DNA of 64,000 nt from Alistipes sp. (GTDB lineage Bacteria; Bacteroidota; Bacteroidia; Bacteroidales; Rikenellaceae): the NCBI GenBank assembly GCA_017623505.1, contig JAGAOZ010000028.1:1-64000 (forward strand). Direction: 5' to 3'. The notes beneath the pieces are model-generated. The model was given only the letters and a program-made list of their open reading frames with translations, ran no database searches and was not told where the DNA came from. Position 1 is the stretch's first letter, and every line of letters begins with the position of its first letter. Of the stretch, positions 16,519 to 24,640 are shown in pieces. Made by a program: the position numbers and the translations under genes.

Positions 16519-17097
16519 TTACTTGGCGCAGTTGTCGATAGCCTCGCATATTCGGGCAAACACCTCGTCAAGAGTACCCACTCCGTCGATAGCGACATAT
16601 TTACCCTGCTTTGAGTAGTAGTCGGCAACGATAGCTGTCTGCGCACGATATATCTCTATTCTGTTACGGATTATATCCTCCGAAGCATCATCGGCACGAC
16701 CTGAATCCTTACCACGTAGCAAGATACGGTTTACCAACTCCTGCTCAGGAACATCCATATATATCATCACACTTACCGACAATCCCTCCTCACTGAGCAG
16801 TCTGTCAAAAGCCTCAGCTTGTGCTGTTGTACGTGGGAAGCCATCGAAGATGTTGCCCTTAGCATCGCGATGCTCGCAGATGTAGTTTTTAACCATACCT
16901 ACAACGATACTGTCGGGAGCTAACTCGCCCTTAGCAATATACTCCTGCATGCTAAGTCCTAACTCTGTGCCACGCTCAATCTCCGAACGTATCACTGCAC
17001 CGGTTGAAATATGTTCTACGCCATACTTCTTCTTTAAAAGCTCAGCTTGCGTACCTTTGCCGCATCCCGGAGCTCCAAATAAAATAATATTAAGCAT
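16519..17097 (-). CDS. adk: Adenylate kinase
   Basis: This 192-residue cytosolic enzyme interconverts ATP+AMP and 2 ADP. The P-loop is GAPGCGKGT (residues 8-16). Other motifs are 'ISTGAVIRSEIERGTELG' (AMP-binding), 'FDGFPRTTAQAEAFD' and the lid arginines 'RILLRGKDSGRADDASEDIIRNRI'. It is a short-lid form without the zinc-finger insert, usual in Bacteroidota. I chose ATG 17097, because the promoter -7 box at 17131-17138 overlaps the more upstream in-frame GTG at 17133. Confidence 0.97.
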   Translation of the reverse strand: MLNIILFGAPGCGKGTQAELLKKKYGVEHISTGAVIRSEIERGTELGLSMQEYIAKGELAPDSIVVGMVKNYICEHRDAKGNIFDGFPRTTAQAEAFDRLLSEEGLSVSVMIYMDVPEQELVNRILLRGKDSGRADDASEDIIRNRIEIYRAQTAIVADYYSKQGKYVAIDGVGTLDEVFARICEAIDNCAK

Positions 17098-17130
17098 AAT
17101 GGATACCTTATATTTAACCCAACCGGAGGT

Positions 17131-17138
17131 CAAAGGTA
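17131..17138 (-). promoter_or_regulatory. -7 box (TAccTTTG) for adk
   Basis: Minus-strand TACCTTTG followed by AC, about 34 bases before the adk ATG. A -33 element at the usual spacing is not clear. Confidence 0.6.
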
Positions 17139-17273
17139 CAAAAAGTTGTGATATGTTGGCTTGTCAAAGTAATTTTTTTTCATCTGCGCAGTGATTTATG
17201 CATATAAATATTGTTTTATTGGGCGGCTGTAGCAGCTAAAAGTGGGGCGATGAGTATTTTTTTTGCGATATTT

Positions 17274-17304
17274 TTTGCTAATACGAAAAATATGCCTACA
17301 TTTG
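17274..17304 (+). promoter_or_regulatory. Promoter of tRNA-Leu (TTTG-N19-TAcaTTTG)
   Basis: -33 TTTG at 17274-17277 and -7 TACATTTG at 17297-17304, followed by CA. It is the best-matching promoter of this part of the window and lies 22 bases before the tRNA. Confidence 0.85.
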
Positions 17305-17326
17305 CACACCAATTTAAGGAATTGGA

Positions 17327-17410
17327 GCCCAGATGGCGGAATCGGTAGACGCGCTGGTCTCAAACACCAGTAGGTTCACCCCTGTGCCGGTTCGACCCCG
17401 GCTCTGGGTA
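17327..17410 (+). tRNA. tRNA-Leu (anticodon CAA)
   Basis: An 84-base class II tRNA starting GCCCAGATGGCGGAATCGG. The acceptor stem is GCCCAGA/TCTGGGT with discriminator A. The anticodon arm is CTGGT-CTCAAAC-ACCAG with anticodon CAA (reads UUG). A variable arm (taggttcacccctg) and the T arm GCCGG-TTCGACC-CCGGC follow. CCA is not encoded. Confidence 0.95.
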
Positions 17411-17415
17411 CGACG

Positions 17416-17446
17416 GAGAGAAACGAAAGTTTCTCTCTTTTTTTTG
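17416..17446 (+). terminator. Strong terminator after tRNA-Leu
   Basis: gagagaaac - gaaa - gtttctctc is a perfect 9-bp stem with a GNRA-like loop, followed by eight or more T residues. Confidence 0.92.
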
Positions 17447-17497
17447 TCCCCAGAGCCGAGCTCGTTCAGTCTGTGGCGGTGTGGCAGAGTCGTCTGC

Positions 17498-17636
17498 GGG
17501 TTGTATGATAGCGTCAAGCGGTAATCGCTACGCGATACAGCTGTAATAGGCCGTAAGCCCAAGTAAATAAACTTCCTTGTTCTTACAGCCTATTCCATCC
17601 GCCCTTCGGGCTCTCCGCTTGCCACTATCCCAACCC
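17498..17636. other. Nested inverted repeats: possible structured RNA or small mobile element
   Basis: In a gene-free, comparatively GC-rich stretch, outer arms (17498-17521, gggttg..gatagcg.caagcgg; 17615-17636, ccgcttg.c.ctatc..caaccc) pair imperfectly. Inner arms (17545-17557, aataggccgtaag; 17582-17594, cttacagcctatt) pair with one mismatch. Two small hairpins lie between them (atcgc/gcgat at 17524-17536 and gcccttcgggc at 17601-17611). This ordered nesting over ~140 bases looks like a folded RNA or a MITE-like remnant rather than coding DNA. There is no clear promoter immediately upstream; the tRNA-Leu terminator precedes it. Identity unknown. Confidence 0.45.
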
Positions 17637-17679
17637 TTGCTCTGCTCAAACCTGCTGCGACCGTTCGACCCACATGCCG

Positions 17680-18207
17680 CTAATCCTGGTGGTTGGAAGA
17701 TTTTGACTTATTTTCTGCCAATCTCTGATTCTTGTCAATAGCCAAATTAAATATAGCCTCAATTTCTATTGCAATTCTTATGTCGTTGCCGATAGGTATT
17801 TCTACTATTGGTTGCTTAAAATCTCTTATTAGTACAAACAAAGTGTAGTCGTGTGTATTATCAACGCTCTGTACAAGTTTACAAGATACTATATCTTTAA
17901 AAAAGTATTCCTGTCTATCAATTGTTATAATTCGATATCCGGGAAACACCATAATACTATGCCAATCAGATGTGTGGAGAGTTATAGCAGGATCTCCATA
18001 TTTTGCTATTATGGGTTGTTGAATTTGTGCTATTTGATTAATAGGAATGTTTTGATCACAACCTATAATGGTCTTATTATCTATGACTACGTTTGATTTT
18101 TTATTTGCCTTTCTTACTAATAAAATGATTATGGCTACGATCGCAGGGATTATTGTTAAAATCATCATAATCCAAAAAGTTCCCATACCGTTTGATTGAT
18201 GAGGCAT
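17680..18207 (-). CDS. Orphan membrane-anchored protein, unknown function
   Basis: This 175-residue protein has one N-terminal transmembrane helix (residues ~11-31, 'FWIMMILTIIPAIVAIIILLV') followed by a basic KANKK stretch, placing the rest in the cytoplasm. Residues ~40-160 are beta-rich ('NKTIIGC', 'AITLHTSDWHSIMVFPGYRIITIDRQEYFFKDIVSCKLVQ', 'YTLFVLIRDFKQPIVEIPIG'), reminiscent of bacterial PH-like domains, and end in a helix and a Lys/Ser-rich tail. The codons are much more AT-rich than in neighbouring genes, suggesting recent acquisition. No operon partner is seen. An alternative start is Met8. I do not recognise a family with confidence. Confidence 0.65.
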   Translation of the reverse strand: MPHQSNGMGTFWIMMILTIIPAIVAIIILLVRKANKKSNVVIDNKTIIGCDQNIPINQIAQIQQPIIAKYGDPAITLHTSDWHSIMVFPGYRIITIDRQEYFFKDIVSCKLVQSVDNTHDYTLFVLIRDFKQPIVEIPIGNDIRIAIEIEAIFNLAIDKNQRLAENKSKSSNHQD

Positions 18208-18312
18208 AATGTATAAAGTTTTTAGTTAATAATAAGCGGCGAATATGTTATGACAAAGATAATAAAATTATACTATCCAAGCATCCCGTGCAACCTAAGA
18301 TTTTGCGAAAAT

Positions 18313-18344
18313 GTTGCAAACAAGTTGAAAAATATCTAATTTCG
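18313..18344 (+). promoter_or_regulatory. Weak promoter candidate (GTTG-N20-TAatTTcG)
   Basis: TAATTTCG (18337-18344) differs from the -7 consensus at one conserved base, but GTTG at 18313-18316 has the right 20-base spacing. It lies 32 bases before the beta-propeller gene. Confidence 0.4.
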
Positions 18345-18376
18345 CTACCTAAATAGCATGAAAACAATTATTTGAT

Positions 18377-19978
18377 ATGTTGAAAAGACCTCTATTTGTT
18401 GTCTCGGTTGTCGTTGGTGTAGCGTTGTTGGGCGTGATATGTTATGCGATGTCCGGACCTACGGTTATCAAGAAATTTCAATCTGCCGACAAGCAAAATC
18501 TCTGCACGGACTCTGTCGTTTCGGAGCAAAGTCCTATACGTCTGCCCGATACGATGTACTCGTCTGTTAGCTCGTTATTCTATAAAGTAGAGTGCTTCGA
18601 CACGGTGAGCTCGCCCCTGTTGGAGCCTCTGACTTCGCTCTATGATACGAAGCAGACCTTGACGTTCCGAGGCTCTCCGATGCGCGATATGCCGCAGACG
18701 GGAGTGCTGGATAGTCTCCCCAGCCGTATAGACTTGGTATGGAGTTTTCGTACCGATGTCGATACCCGTGAAACCAAATATGGTGTATGGGGAGGTGGCA
18801 GCGGTTGGACAGGACAACCTCTCTATGTCTGCTGGCCCGACTCTATTGCAGCGCAGATGGCCGAGAAGCCATTTGTCAAGCGTGAGAATTTCAGCTCGCG
18901 TGAAATCATCATAGGCTCATTATGCGGTAAGGTCTATTTTCTCAATTTCGACAATGGTCAGCCTTCACGCGAGCCTATTAAAGTGGGCAATCCTATCAAG
19001 GGTACTCCCTCTTTGGACCCACGTATGAATGGCTACCTCTATGTAGGTCAGGGTGTTCCGGCTGAGCAGGCCTTTGGTGCTGCGGTATATAACCTCTTTA
19101 GCCACCAGCGTATATCGTTCTTCGATAGAGATTATCAGGCATGGCGTAGTTGGGGTGCTTACGACTCGTCACCTATCGTTGCGGGTGGTTTTGTCTTCCG
19201 CCCTGGCGAGAATGGTACGATATATAAACTCGGTGCCGATGGTGTGAGCATCCATTCACTTCTTCGTTACCGTGCCAAGAGTCGTGGCGCAGCTGGTGTT
19301 GAGGCTTCGATGGCTGTATTCTCTAACTACGGTTTCATATCGGATAATCATGGCAATATCCTATGTATCAACCTCGATACGATGCATCCGGTTTGGCGTT
19401 TCGACAACTGTGATGATACCGACGCTACACCCGTCTTGGATGTAGAGCAGGGACGACCTGTGCTCTACGTAGGCAGCGCTGTCGATAAGCAGGGCAATGA
19501 GGGGTATAGCCACCTGACTAAAATCGACGCTTTGACAGGCGAATTTATTTGGCAACATCCTATCCCTTGCCAAAAGATTGACTATGGCGGTAAGCTACGT
19601 GAGGGCGGTATGTTCTCTACCCCTCTGATGGGCCGTGGCGACTGTGAGGGGATGATTTTCGCCAACTTCTGTGGCTTAGACTCCTCTACTGCGGGTGCTT
19701 TGTTGGCTATTGATAAGCAGAGTGGTAAGGTTCTCTATCGTACACCTTTGCACTACTATTCGTGGTCTTCTCCGGTAGCTTTTACCGATGCTGAGGGCCG
19801 TATGTATATCGTTACGGGTGATGTTATCGGCTATATCTACCTCATTGAGGCAAAGAGTGGTCGCATCATCTATTCTAAGCGAGTTGCTGCAAACTTTGAA
19901 TCCTCACCTGTGGTTGTTGATGACTGTGTTGTCGTTGGTTCACGTGGTAATATGATTTATAAATTCCAGGTGAAATGA
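18377..19978 (+). CDS. Membrane-anchored PQQ-like beta-propeller protein
   Basis: This is a 533-residue protein with an N-terminal transmembrane/signal-anchor segment (residues ~5-25, 'LFVVSVVVGVALLGVICYAM'). The remainder is built of PQQ/WD-like blades: 'KVYFLNFDNGQPSREPIKVGNPIKGTPSLDP', 'GNILCINLDTMHPVWRFDNCDDTDATPVLD', 'LTKIDALTGEFIWQHPIPC' and 'LLAIDKQSGKVLYRTPLHYYSWSSPVAF'. The A-I-D...G...W pattern is that of BamB/PQQ-like propellers; PQQ-ligand residues are not evident, so a binding or scaffold role is more likely than a dehydrogenase. Its stop overlaps the start of the esterase gene (ATGA), so the two are translationally coupled and probably act together in the envelope. Confidence 0.82.
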   Translation: MLKRPLFVVSVVVGVALLGVICYAMSGPTVIKKFQSADKQNLCTDSVVSEQSPIRLPDTMYSSVSSLFYKVECFDTVSSPLLEPLTSLYDTKQTLTFRGSPMRDMPQTGVLDSLPSRIDLVWSFRTDVDTRETKYGVWGGGSGWTGQPLYVCWPDSIAAQMAEKPFVKRENFSSREIIIGSLCGKVYFLNFDNGQPSREPIKVGNPIKGTPSLDPRMNGYLYVGQGVPAEQAFGAAVYNLFSHQRISFFDRDYQAWRSWGAYDSSPIVAGGFVFRPGENGTIYKLGADGVSIHSLLRYRAKSRGAAGVEASMAVFSNYGFISDNHGNILCINLDTMHPVWRFDNCDDTDATPVLDVEQGRPVLYVGSAVDKQGNEGYSHLTKIDALTGEFIWQHPIPCQKIDYGGKLREGGMFSTPLMGRGDCEGMIFANFCGLDSSTAGALLAIDKQSGKVLYRTPLHYYSWSSPVAFTDAEGRMYIVTGDVIGYIYLIEAKSGRIIYSKRVAANFESSPVVVDDCVVVGSRGNMIYKFQVK

Positions 19979-21132
19979 GACGACTGCTATTAATTCTATC
20001 ACTTCTGATTCTCCCGCAGATGCTCTATGCGCAGCTGTATGCGATTCGTGACTCTGTCTCGAATGGCTATAACTTTTGGCTCTATCTGCCCGACAGCTAT
20101 GGTAAAGCCCCTATTGTCGAGGAGGATACGACGGCGTTGGCTGCTGAGCCTAAGCGAGGTCTTACGCTTGTTGATAGGGTGCGGGCCTCTCATCCTATTG
20201 CAGCACATATCCTGCACACTTATAGGCCATCTGTCGATGATATTTCTCACGAGGCACAGGCTTTTTCGGCTGGAGAGCAGTGCATTAAACGTCAATCGAG
20301 TGGCAAGCTCCCGATAGTTCTGTTTCTGCATGGTCGCAGCCTATGTGGTACGAATCTTAATAGTGTACGTCGCTATGGCAGTATCGACGCTTTGTCGTGG
20401 GGCCGTCAAATCAATGCTGTGATTATTGCCCCACAGAATAGAGGTGATGGTTGGCGTCCACAGCGATTGAAGAGTGTTGTGGATTGGGTGTGTGAACGTT
20501 ATGAGGTGGATACCAATCGTCTGTATGTGCTCGGAATGAGTATGGGTGGCTATGGAACGTTGGACTTTGCTGGCACATATCCCGACCATGTTGCTGCTGC
20601 AATGGCTCTTTGTGGCGGAAGCACCTTGAAGGATTACACAGGCCTGAGTCGTGTGCCATTGTGGATTGTGCATGGTACTGCGGATACAGCTGTTCCTGTC
20701 ACTGCATCTCGCCAGGTTGTCGAGGCTATCAATAAGGTCGATACACTCAACCAGACTATCTATACTGAGCTCAAGGGTGTCAATCACTCTCGCTTAGCGC
20801 GCCTATTCTATACCGATATGACATACGAGTGGCTCTTTAGCCATTCGTTGATAGATGCCGAGCGAGTTGTCAATCGTTCATACGTTATTGACACCGAGGT
20901 CTTGAATAATGCCTATAAGGGTGTGCGTCGTAATTCGGGCAAGTTCAAGGTTGTCGATAAGAATCCATCAGTGGTAAATACTCCATCCGGCCGTGTTCAT
21001 ATCGTTAAGAGTGGAGATACACTGAGTGAGATAGCCCAACAATATGGCACTACCGTTACTAAATTATGTGAGCTCAATGGTATAAGCAGGACCTCCACGC
21101 TTCAGCTCAAGCAGAAGATAAAATTGCCTTAA
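19975..21132 (+). CDS. Exported alpha/beta-hydrolase with C-terminal LysM domain
   Basis: This 385-residue secreted protein has a signal peptide MRRLLLILSLLILPQMLYA-Q, then an esterase/PHB-depolymerase-like hydrolase. The oxyanion segment is 'PIVLFLHGRSLCG', the nucleophile elbow is GMSMGG with Ser189, a probable acid is Asp237 in 'HGTADTAVP', and a probable base is His271 in 'GVNHSRL'. A basic linker (~300-335) leads to one LysM repeat (residues ~341-385, 'VHIVKSGDTLSEIAQQYGTT'), which binds peptidoglycan. This is an esterase tethered to the cell wall; targets such as O-acetyl or feruloyl-type esters are guesses. It overlaps the propeller gene by 4 bases. Confidence 0.87.
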   Translation: MRRLLLILSLLILPQMLYAQLYAIRDSVSNGYNFWLYLPDSYGKAPIVEEDTTALAAEPKRGLTLVDRVRASHPIAAHILHTYRPSVDDISHEAQAFSAGEQCIKRQSSGKLPIVLFLHGRSLCGTNLNSVRRYGSIDALSWGRQINAVIIAPQNRGDGWRPQRLKSVVDWVCERYEVDTNRLYVLGMSMGGYGTLDFAGTYPDHVAAAMALCGGSTLKDYTGLSRVPLWIVHGTADTAVPVTASRQVVEAINKVDTLNQTIYTELKGVNHSRLARLFYTDMTYEWLFSHSLIDAERVVNRSYVIDTEVLNNAYKGVRRNSGKFKVVDKNPSVVNTPSGRVHIVKSGDTLSEIAQQYGTTVTKLCELNGISRTSTLQLKQKIKLP

Positions 21133-21175
21133 AAGCGTGAATCTCTAAAAATTTCATAGAAAAATGTTTAAATAA

Positions 21176-21207
21176 TTTGCATTTTATTTAAAAGTTTTGT
21201 AGTTTTG
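21176..21207 (+). promoter_or_regulatory. Promoter of rubredoxin (TTTG-N20-TAgtTTTG)
   Basis: -33 TTTG at 21176-21179 and -7 TAGTTTTG at 21200-21207. The predicted leader is about 95 bases. Confidence 0.75.
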
Positions 21208-21305
21208 TGCAAGAAGAATTAAGTTGCTTCTTCTAAGCAGAAAATTGTTGAACAGGTGTGGTACAGAATTTGAGTCTGTACGGTAGCCATAAATGTTATA
21301 AAACT

Positions 21306-21467
21306 ATGAAATATCGTTGTACAGTATGTGATTGGGTATACGACCCTGCGGTTGGTGATCCCGATTCTGGTATTGCTCCGGGTACACCTTTTGAGGAGAT
21401 TCCTGAAGATTGGTCTTGTCCACTCTGCGGAGTCAGCAAAGAGGATTTTGAACTTGTAGAGGAGTAA
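21306..21467 (+). CDS. Rubredoxin
   Basis: This 53-residue iron protein is a one-electron carrier in oxygen/peroxide reduction in anaerobes. The iron is held by Cys5, Cys8, Cys38 and Cys41 (CTVC and CPLC). The conserved '[28 protein letters not shown]' between them is standard. I chose ATG 21306 because it gives exactly the family length; the upstream in-frame GTG at 21258 would add a non-conserved tail. It is expressed alone and followed by a terminator. No rubrerythrin or rubredoxin-oxygen reductase gene is adjacent. Confidence 0.97.
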   Translation: MKYRCTVCDWVYDPAVGDPDSGIAPGTPFEEIPEDWSCPLCGVSKEDFELVEE

Positions 21468-21474
21468 TAAAGGA

Positions 21475-21517
21475 GTAAGGTTGTCCTTCAAACTAATAGG
21501 ATAACCTTATTTTTTTA
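21475..21517. terminator. Terminator shared by rubredoxin and the B12 operon
   Basis: aaggttgtcct / aggataacctt pair (one mismatch) and are followed by a run of T on the plus strand. It abuts the stop codon of the btuB-like gene on the minus strand, so it separates convergent units. Confidence 0.75.
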
Positions 21518-23560
21518 CCACTTGGGCGTAATGCCTATAAAAATCTCGAAGTTGATGCCCGGCATTGGGCGTGAGAGTACCGAGAGATACTCTTCGTCGA
21601 AGAGATTATTCACGCTACCTTTTATCGAGAGTTCTGCCCAACTCAGTGAGAAACCTTTTTCGAGCGAAAGGTTGTTCATGTAATATTTAGGTAGCTCGCC
21701 CGTGAGCGTTATGTCGTTGCTCGACATAGTATATCGCTCGCTGTAATAGCACCACTTATAGAGTAACGACCAACTGCGCCACCTGAGTTCGCCCGTAAGC
21801 GACGAGGACCACTCAGGTGTATAAGGGAGCTGTCGTCCTACCGATTTGTCGGCCGGAGTAAGTGGCTCGCCCTCGTTTATGGAAGGTGTCCACGAGAGGG
21901 TAGCATTGAGCCTTATTAACCACTCCTTTGCGAGTGCCACATCTGCCTTGCCTTGTAGCTCTACTCCATAGGCATGCACATCCTTTACGTTACGTGGTGA
22001 GAGAAATCCCTTAGGTGTCGTGAGCCACAAAATCCAATCCTCAATGTGTGAGTCGAACCATGTTGCCGACGCCTCTATACGATAGCTATCCTCCTTGCCT
22101 ACGGCAAATGATATACCGGCATCGTAGCTCCAGCCCTTCTCTTTGCGCAGGTCAGGATTACCACCGGGCAGGAAATATAGGTCGTTGAGCGTCGGGAAAC
22201 GGAAGTTGCGTGATACAGAGCCCTTGAGCATTACAGCACCACGTCGCGACAGCTCATATTCGGCAAACAGGGCAGGTATGATGGGCGAAAACTCTTCGCC
22301 ATACATCTCTTCTCGCATCACAGCCGAGAGCCCCAATCGCTCCGTAGGTCGCCACTTGAGCGACAGAGAGCCCGAAAGCTCCGTGCGACTTTGGTCGTAG
22401 CCTACAACAGCCTTGTTACCATCCTGGCGTATAACATTCTTATCGCGGCTCTCAACAAAGTGCTGGTGGGCTGTGATATTGGCTGTTATAAGCCATTTAT
22501 TTGATATAAACCACTCCGCTTCGCCTTGTGCGAAGAGAGTGTTGGTGATACTGCGCGAGCGAGTCATCGCCTCCATCTTGCCATTGCCGGGGTCGCGCTT
22601 AAAGTCGTATGCCGTCCACGAGTAGACATATCCCGCCTTTGCTGCTACCTTCCAGTTGCGACGTATGTGGTCCCACTCAACGACGCTGCGCAGCGTCTGT
22701 TCCCGTTGGCGGTTGTCAAAGGCATTCTCATCGCCATAATCTGTTGTAAGCATTGCCAATTCGCGGTTTGAATTGACATACCATGCACTCAGCGAGAGCC
22801 TATCTCCTTTGCCGCTGTTAAACGAAATCTCCTGAAGGATATTCAGGTCTTTATATGCTCCGCTACGGTTGCGCTCTATGGGGTAGTACTTACCGATGAT
22901 ATTCATCTGCTCGTCATAGATGTTTTCGCGCTTATCTCGATTGCGATACTTGAAGTCGTTAGGTGATGAGGAGTATGCCACACGTGTCGAGAATTGCCAT
23001 TTACGGCAGCCATAGGTCAGTCGTAGAAACTCGTCAAATGTGCGGAATGAGCCTATACCTTGGATGTATTGCAAGCCGAAGCCCTCGTTTGTAAGTGGCT
23101 GTGTGGAGAGTCTTACCGAGCCACCCAAGCCACCTCCCGTATCGTGAATGGATGATGTGCCGTGTAGTAGCGATGCTTTGTCGATAAAGTAGGAGGGTAT
23201 CATCGAAAAGTCGGTCATACCCAACATTGGACTATTTATTCTTAGTCCATTCCACGTAACTTGTGTATGTGAGGGTGATGTGCCTCGAAATGATACGGTA
23301 GAAAGGGTTGCTCTGCCGTAATTTTTGACGAATATTGAGGAGTTGAAGGTCAGCACATCTGCCATCGAGAGCGAGATGCTCTCCTTGAGAACGCGCTCCT
23401 CAAAATCGGTCTTCTGCGTGCCTATATCCTTCATTGGTCGCTCGCCAAAGAACTCTACCTCAGGGATGTCGATACCATCCTCAAGCCAATTATCGTTGGT
23501 TTGAGCATGAGCCGACACCGTAGCCGTAAGAGCGAACAATATGACTAAAAAGCTCCTCAT
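21515..23560 (-). CDS. btuB: BtuB-like TonB-dependent receptor (vitamin B12 uptake)
   Basis: This 681-residue outer-membrane receptor has a signal peptide MRSFLVILFALTATVSAHA-Q and a TonB-box-like segment (~'DIPEVEFFG'). A plug domain (residues ~45-150) reads 'SMADVLTFNSSIFVKNYGRATLSTVSFRGTSPSHTQVTWNGLRINSPMLG', and a 22-strand type barrel ends in 'FEIFIGITPKW'. The size and plug match cobalamin receptors rather than SusC. It is the last of four genes behind a cobalamin riboswitch, which supports B12 or corrinoid as substrate. I use ATG 23560 rather than the in-frame TTG at 23578, because it leaves a 5-base gap after the upstream gene. TonB-ExbBD energise it from elsewhere. Confidence 0.88.
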   Translation of the reverse strand: MRSFLVILFALTATVSAHAQTNDNWLEDGIDIPEVEFFGERPMKDIGTQKTDFEERVLKESISLSMADVLTFNSSIFVKNYGRATLSTVSFRGTSPSHTQVTWNGLRINSPMLGMTDFSMIPSYFIDKASLLHGTSSIHDTGGGLGGSVRLSTQPLTNEGFGLQYIQGIGSFRTFDEFLRLTYGCRKWQFSTRVAYSSSPNDFKYRNRDKRENIYDEQMNIIGKYYPIERNRSGAYKDLNILQEISFNSGKGDRLSLSAWYVNSNRELAMLTTDYGDENAFDNRQREQTLRSVVEWDHIRRNWKVAAKAGYVYSWTAYDFKRDPGNGKMEAMTRSRSITNTLFAQGEAEWFISNKWLITANITAHQHFVESRDKNVIRQDGNKAVVGYDQSRTELSGSLSLKWRPTERLGLSAVMREEMYGEEFSPIIPALFAEYELSRRGAVMLKGSVSRNFRFPTLNDLYFLPGGNPDLRKEKGWSYDAGISFAVGKEDSYRIEASATWFDSHIEDWILWLTTPKGFLSPRNVKDVHAYGVELQGKADVALAKEWLIRLNATLSWTPSINEGEPLTPADKSVGRQLPYTPEWSSSLTGELRWRSWSLLYKWCYYSERYTMSSNDITLTGELPKYYMNNLSLEKGFSLSWAELSIKGSVNNLFDEEYLSVLSRPMPGINFEIFIGITPKW

Positions 23561-23565
23561 AATAA

Positions 23566-24636
23566 CTATTTCCAACAAAAAGCACCTGGGATTACGCCCA
23601 CGTAGAATTCATCCAACTTCTCGCCTTGTGCAGAGTAACGATAAATCATTCCGGGCTGCTGATAATCTATCGCGTCGGCTATATATACATCGCCCGAACG
23701 AGGGCATACGGTCAAACCATAGTAGATTGTACCCCTGGCAGCGAGGAAAGGCTCAAATGGCAGCAATGTGGCATCAACCCCCATCTGCCAAATATCGTCG
23801 TTTATCCAATATATAGTGTCGCCCTTGCCGTTTATTTGTATCTCCGATGGTGCATCACCTTTGCGGAAATGAAACTCTCGCTCGATGGTAAAACTATCGG
23901 CGTCAATGCAATACAAGGCAGGAGCCTCGTAGCCGTATGGACTATCCTCAAAACCTCCGTCGGTGATGGTCCATAGTTTATTGTTCTTGTCAAGCACGAT
24001 AGATGTTGGCTGAATACCAACCTCTAATTGAGCCACTATTTCATCGGTGCGAGTGTCGATTTTGAGTATTTTGTTTTGATATGACCAGCAATTCACATAG
24101 AGATAATCGCCCCACTGCACCATCTGCTCCGTCGAGCCACTCTCCATTGTCATACCCTCGCACTCGATGTAGCCCGTTATCTCATATCGCTGTGGGTTGA
24201 TTATGGCTATACGGTTGTCCCAGATTTGTGTTACATACGCCTTCTCGTCCGATACAAAATGGATGTATCGTGGTGAGGTAAAGCCCTCAATTCTACCCAC
24301 CTCACGGAAGGTGCGGGTATCGATTGCGAATACAACGTGAGAGTTATTGACTACCACCCAGCCGATATTGTTATGAATAGTCATCGACTGAGCCACGTCG
24401 CCCAGACGCATAGCATTGGCACGATAGAAGACCTCATTCTCGACAGTTTTCGTCGTGGGATTATAGTATGAGAGTGTTGCGTTACCATAGTTGAAATTAC
24501 CCTCGTTAAGGATGAACAACCCCTCGTCTGATGCTGCGAACTCCTCCTCGATACCGTATTTCCATTCCATACAACCGCTTAGTGCCGACACCAAAGCCAG
24601 CACTAAAGCGAATTTGTATGTTGAAAACTTTATCAT
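23566..24636 (-). CDS. btuG: BtuG-like surface beta-propeller lipoprotein
   Basis: This is a 356-residue lipoprotein (lipobox ..SALSGC, Cys22) made of YncE/DUF5074-like propeller blades: 'GLFILNEGNFNYGNATLSYYNP', 'HVVFAIDTRTFREVGRIEGF', 'DNRIAIINPQRYEITGYIEC', 'KILKIDTRTDEIVAQLEVGIQPTSIVLDKNNKLWTITDGG'. In Bacteroides, BtuG proteins of this architecture bind cobalamin very tightly on the cell surface and sit as a lid on BtuB. The position directly before the btuB-like gene and behind a B12 riboswitch supports the same role here. The symbol is by homology and context, not proven. Confidence 0.82.
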   Translation of the reverse strand: MIKFSTYKFALVLALVSALSGCMEWKYGIEEEFAASDEGLFILNEGNFNYGNATLSYYNPTTKTVENEVFYRANAMRLGDVAQSMTIHNNIGWVVVNNSHVVFAIDTRTFREVGRIEGFTSPRYIHFVSDEKAYVTQIWDNRIAIINPQRYEITGYIECEGMTMESGSTEQMVQWGDYLYVNCWSYQNKILKIDTRTDEIVAQLEVGIQPTSIVLDKNNKLWTITDGGFEDSPYGYEAPALYCIDADSFTIEREFHFRKGDAPSEIQINGKGDTIYWINDDIWQMGVDATLLPFEPFLAARGTIYYGLTVCPRSGDVYIADAIDYQQPGMIYRYSAQGEKLDEFYVGVIPGAFCWK

Positions 24637-24640
24637 ACTA

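Noticed and set aside
17314-17562. Short open frames on both strands over tRNA-Leu
   Set aside because: They overlap a complete tRNA with promoter and terminator; structured RNA genes often yield spurious frames.
17641-17690. Possible truncated tRNA T-arm (ccgttcgaccca)
   Set aside because: No acceptor or anticodon arms can be built around it; it is treated as part of the non-coding island.
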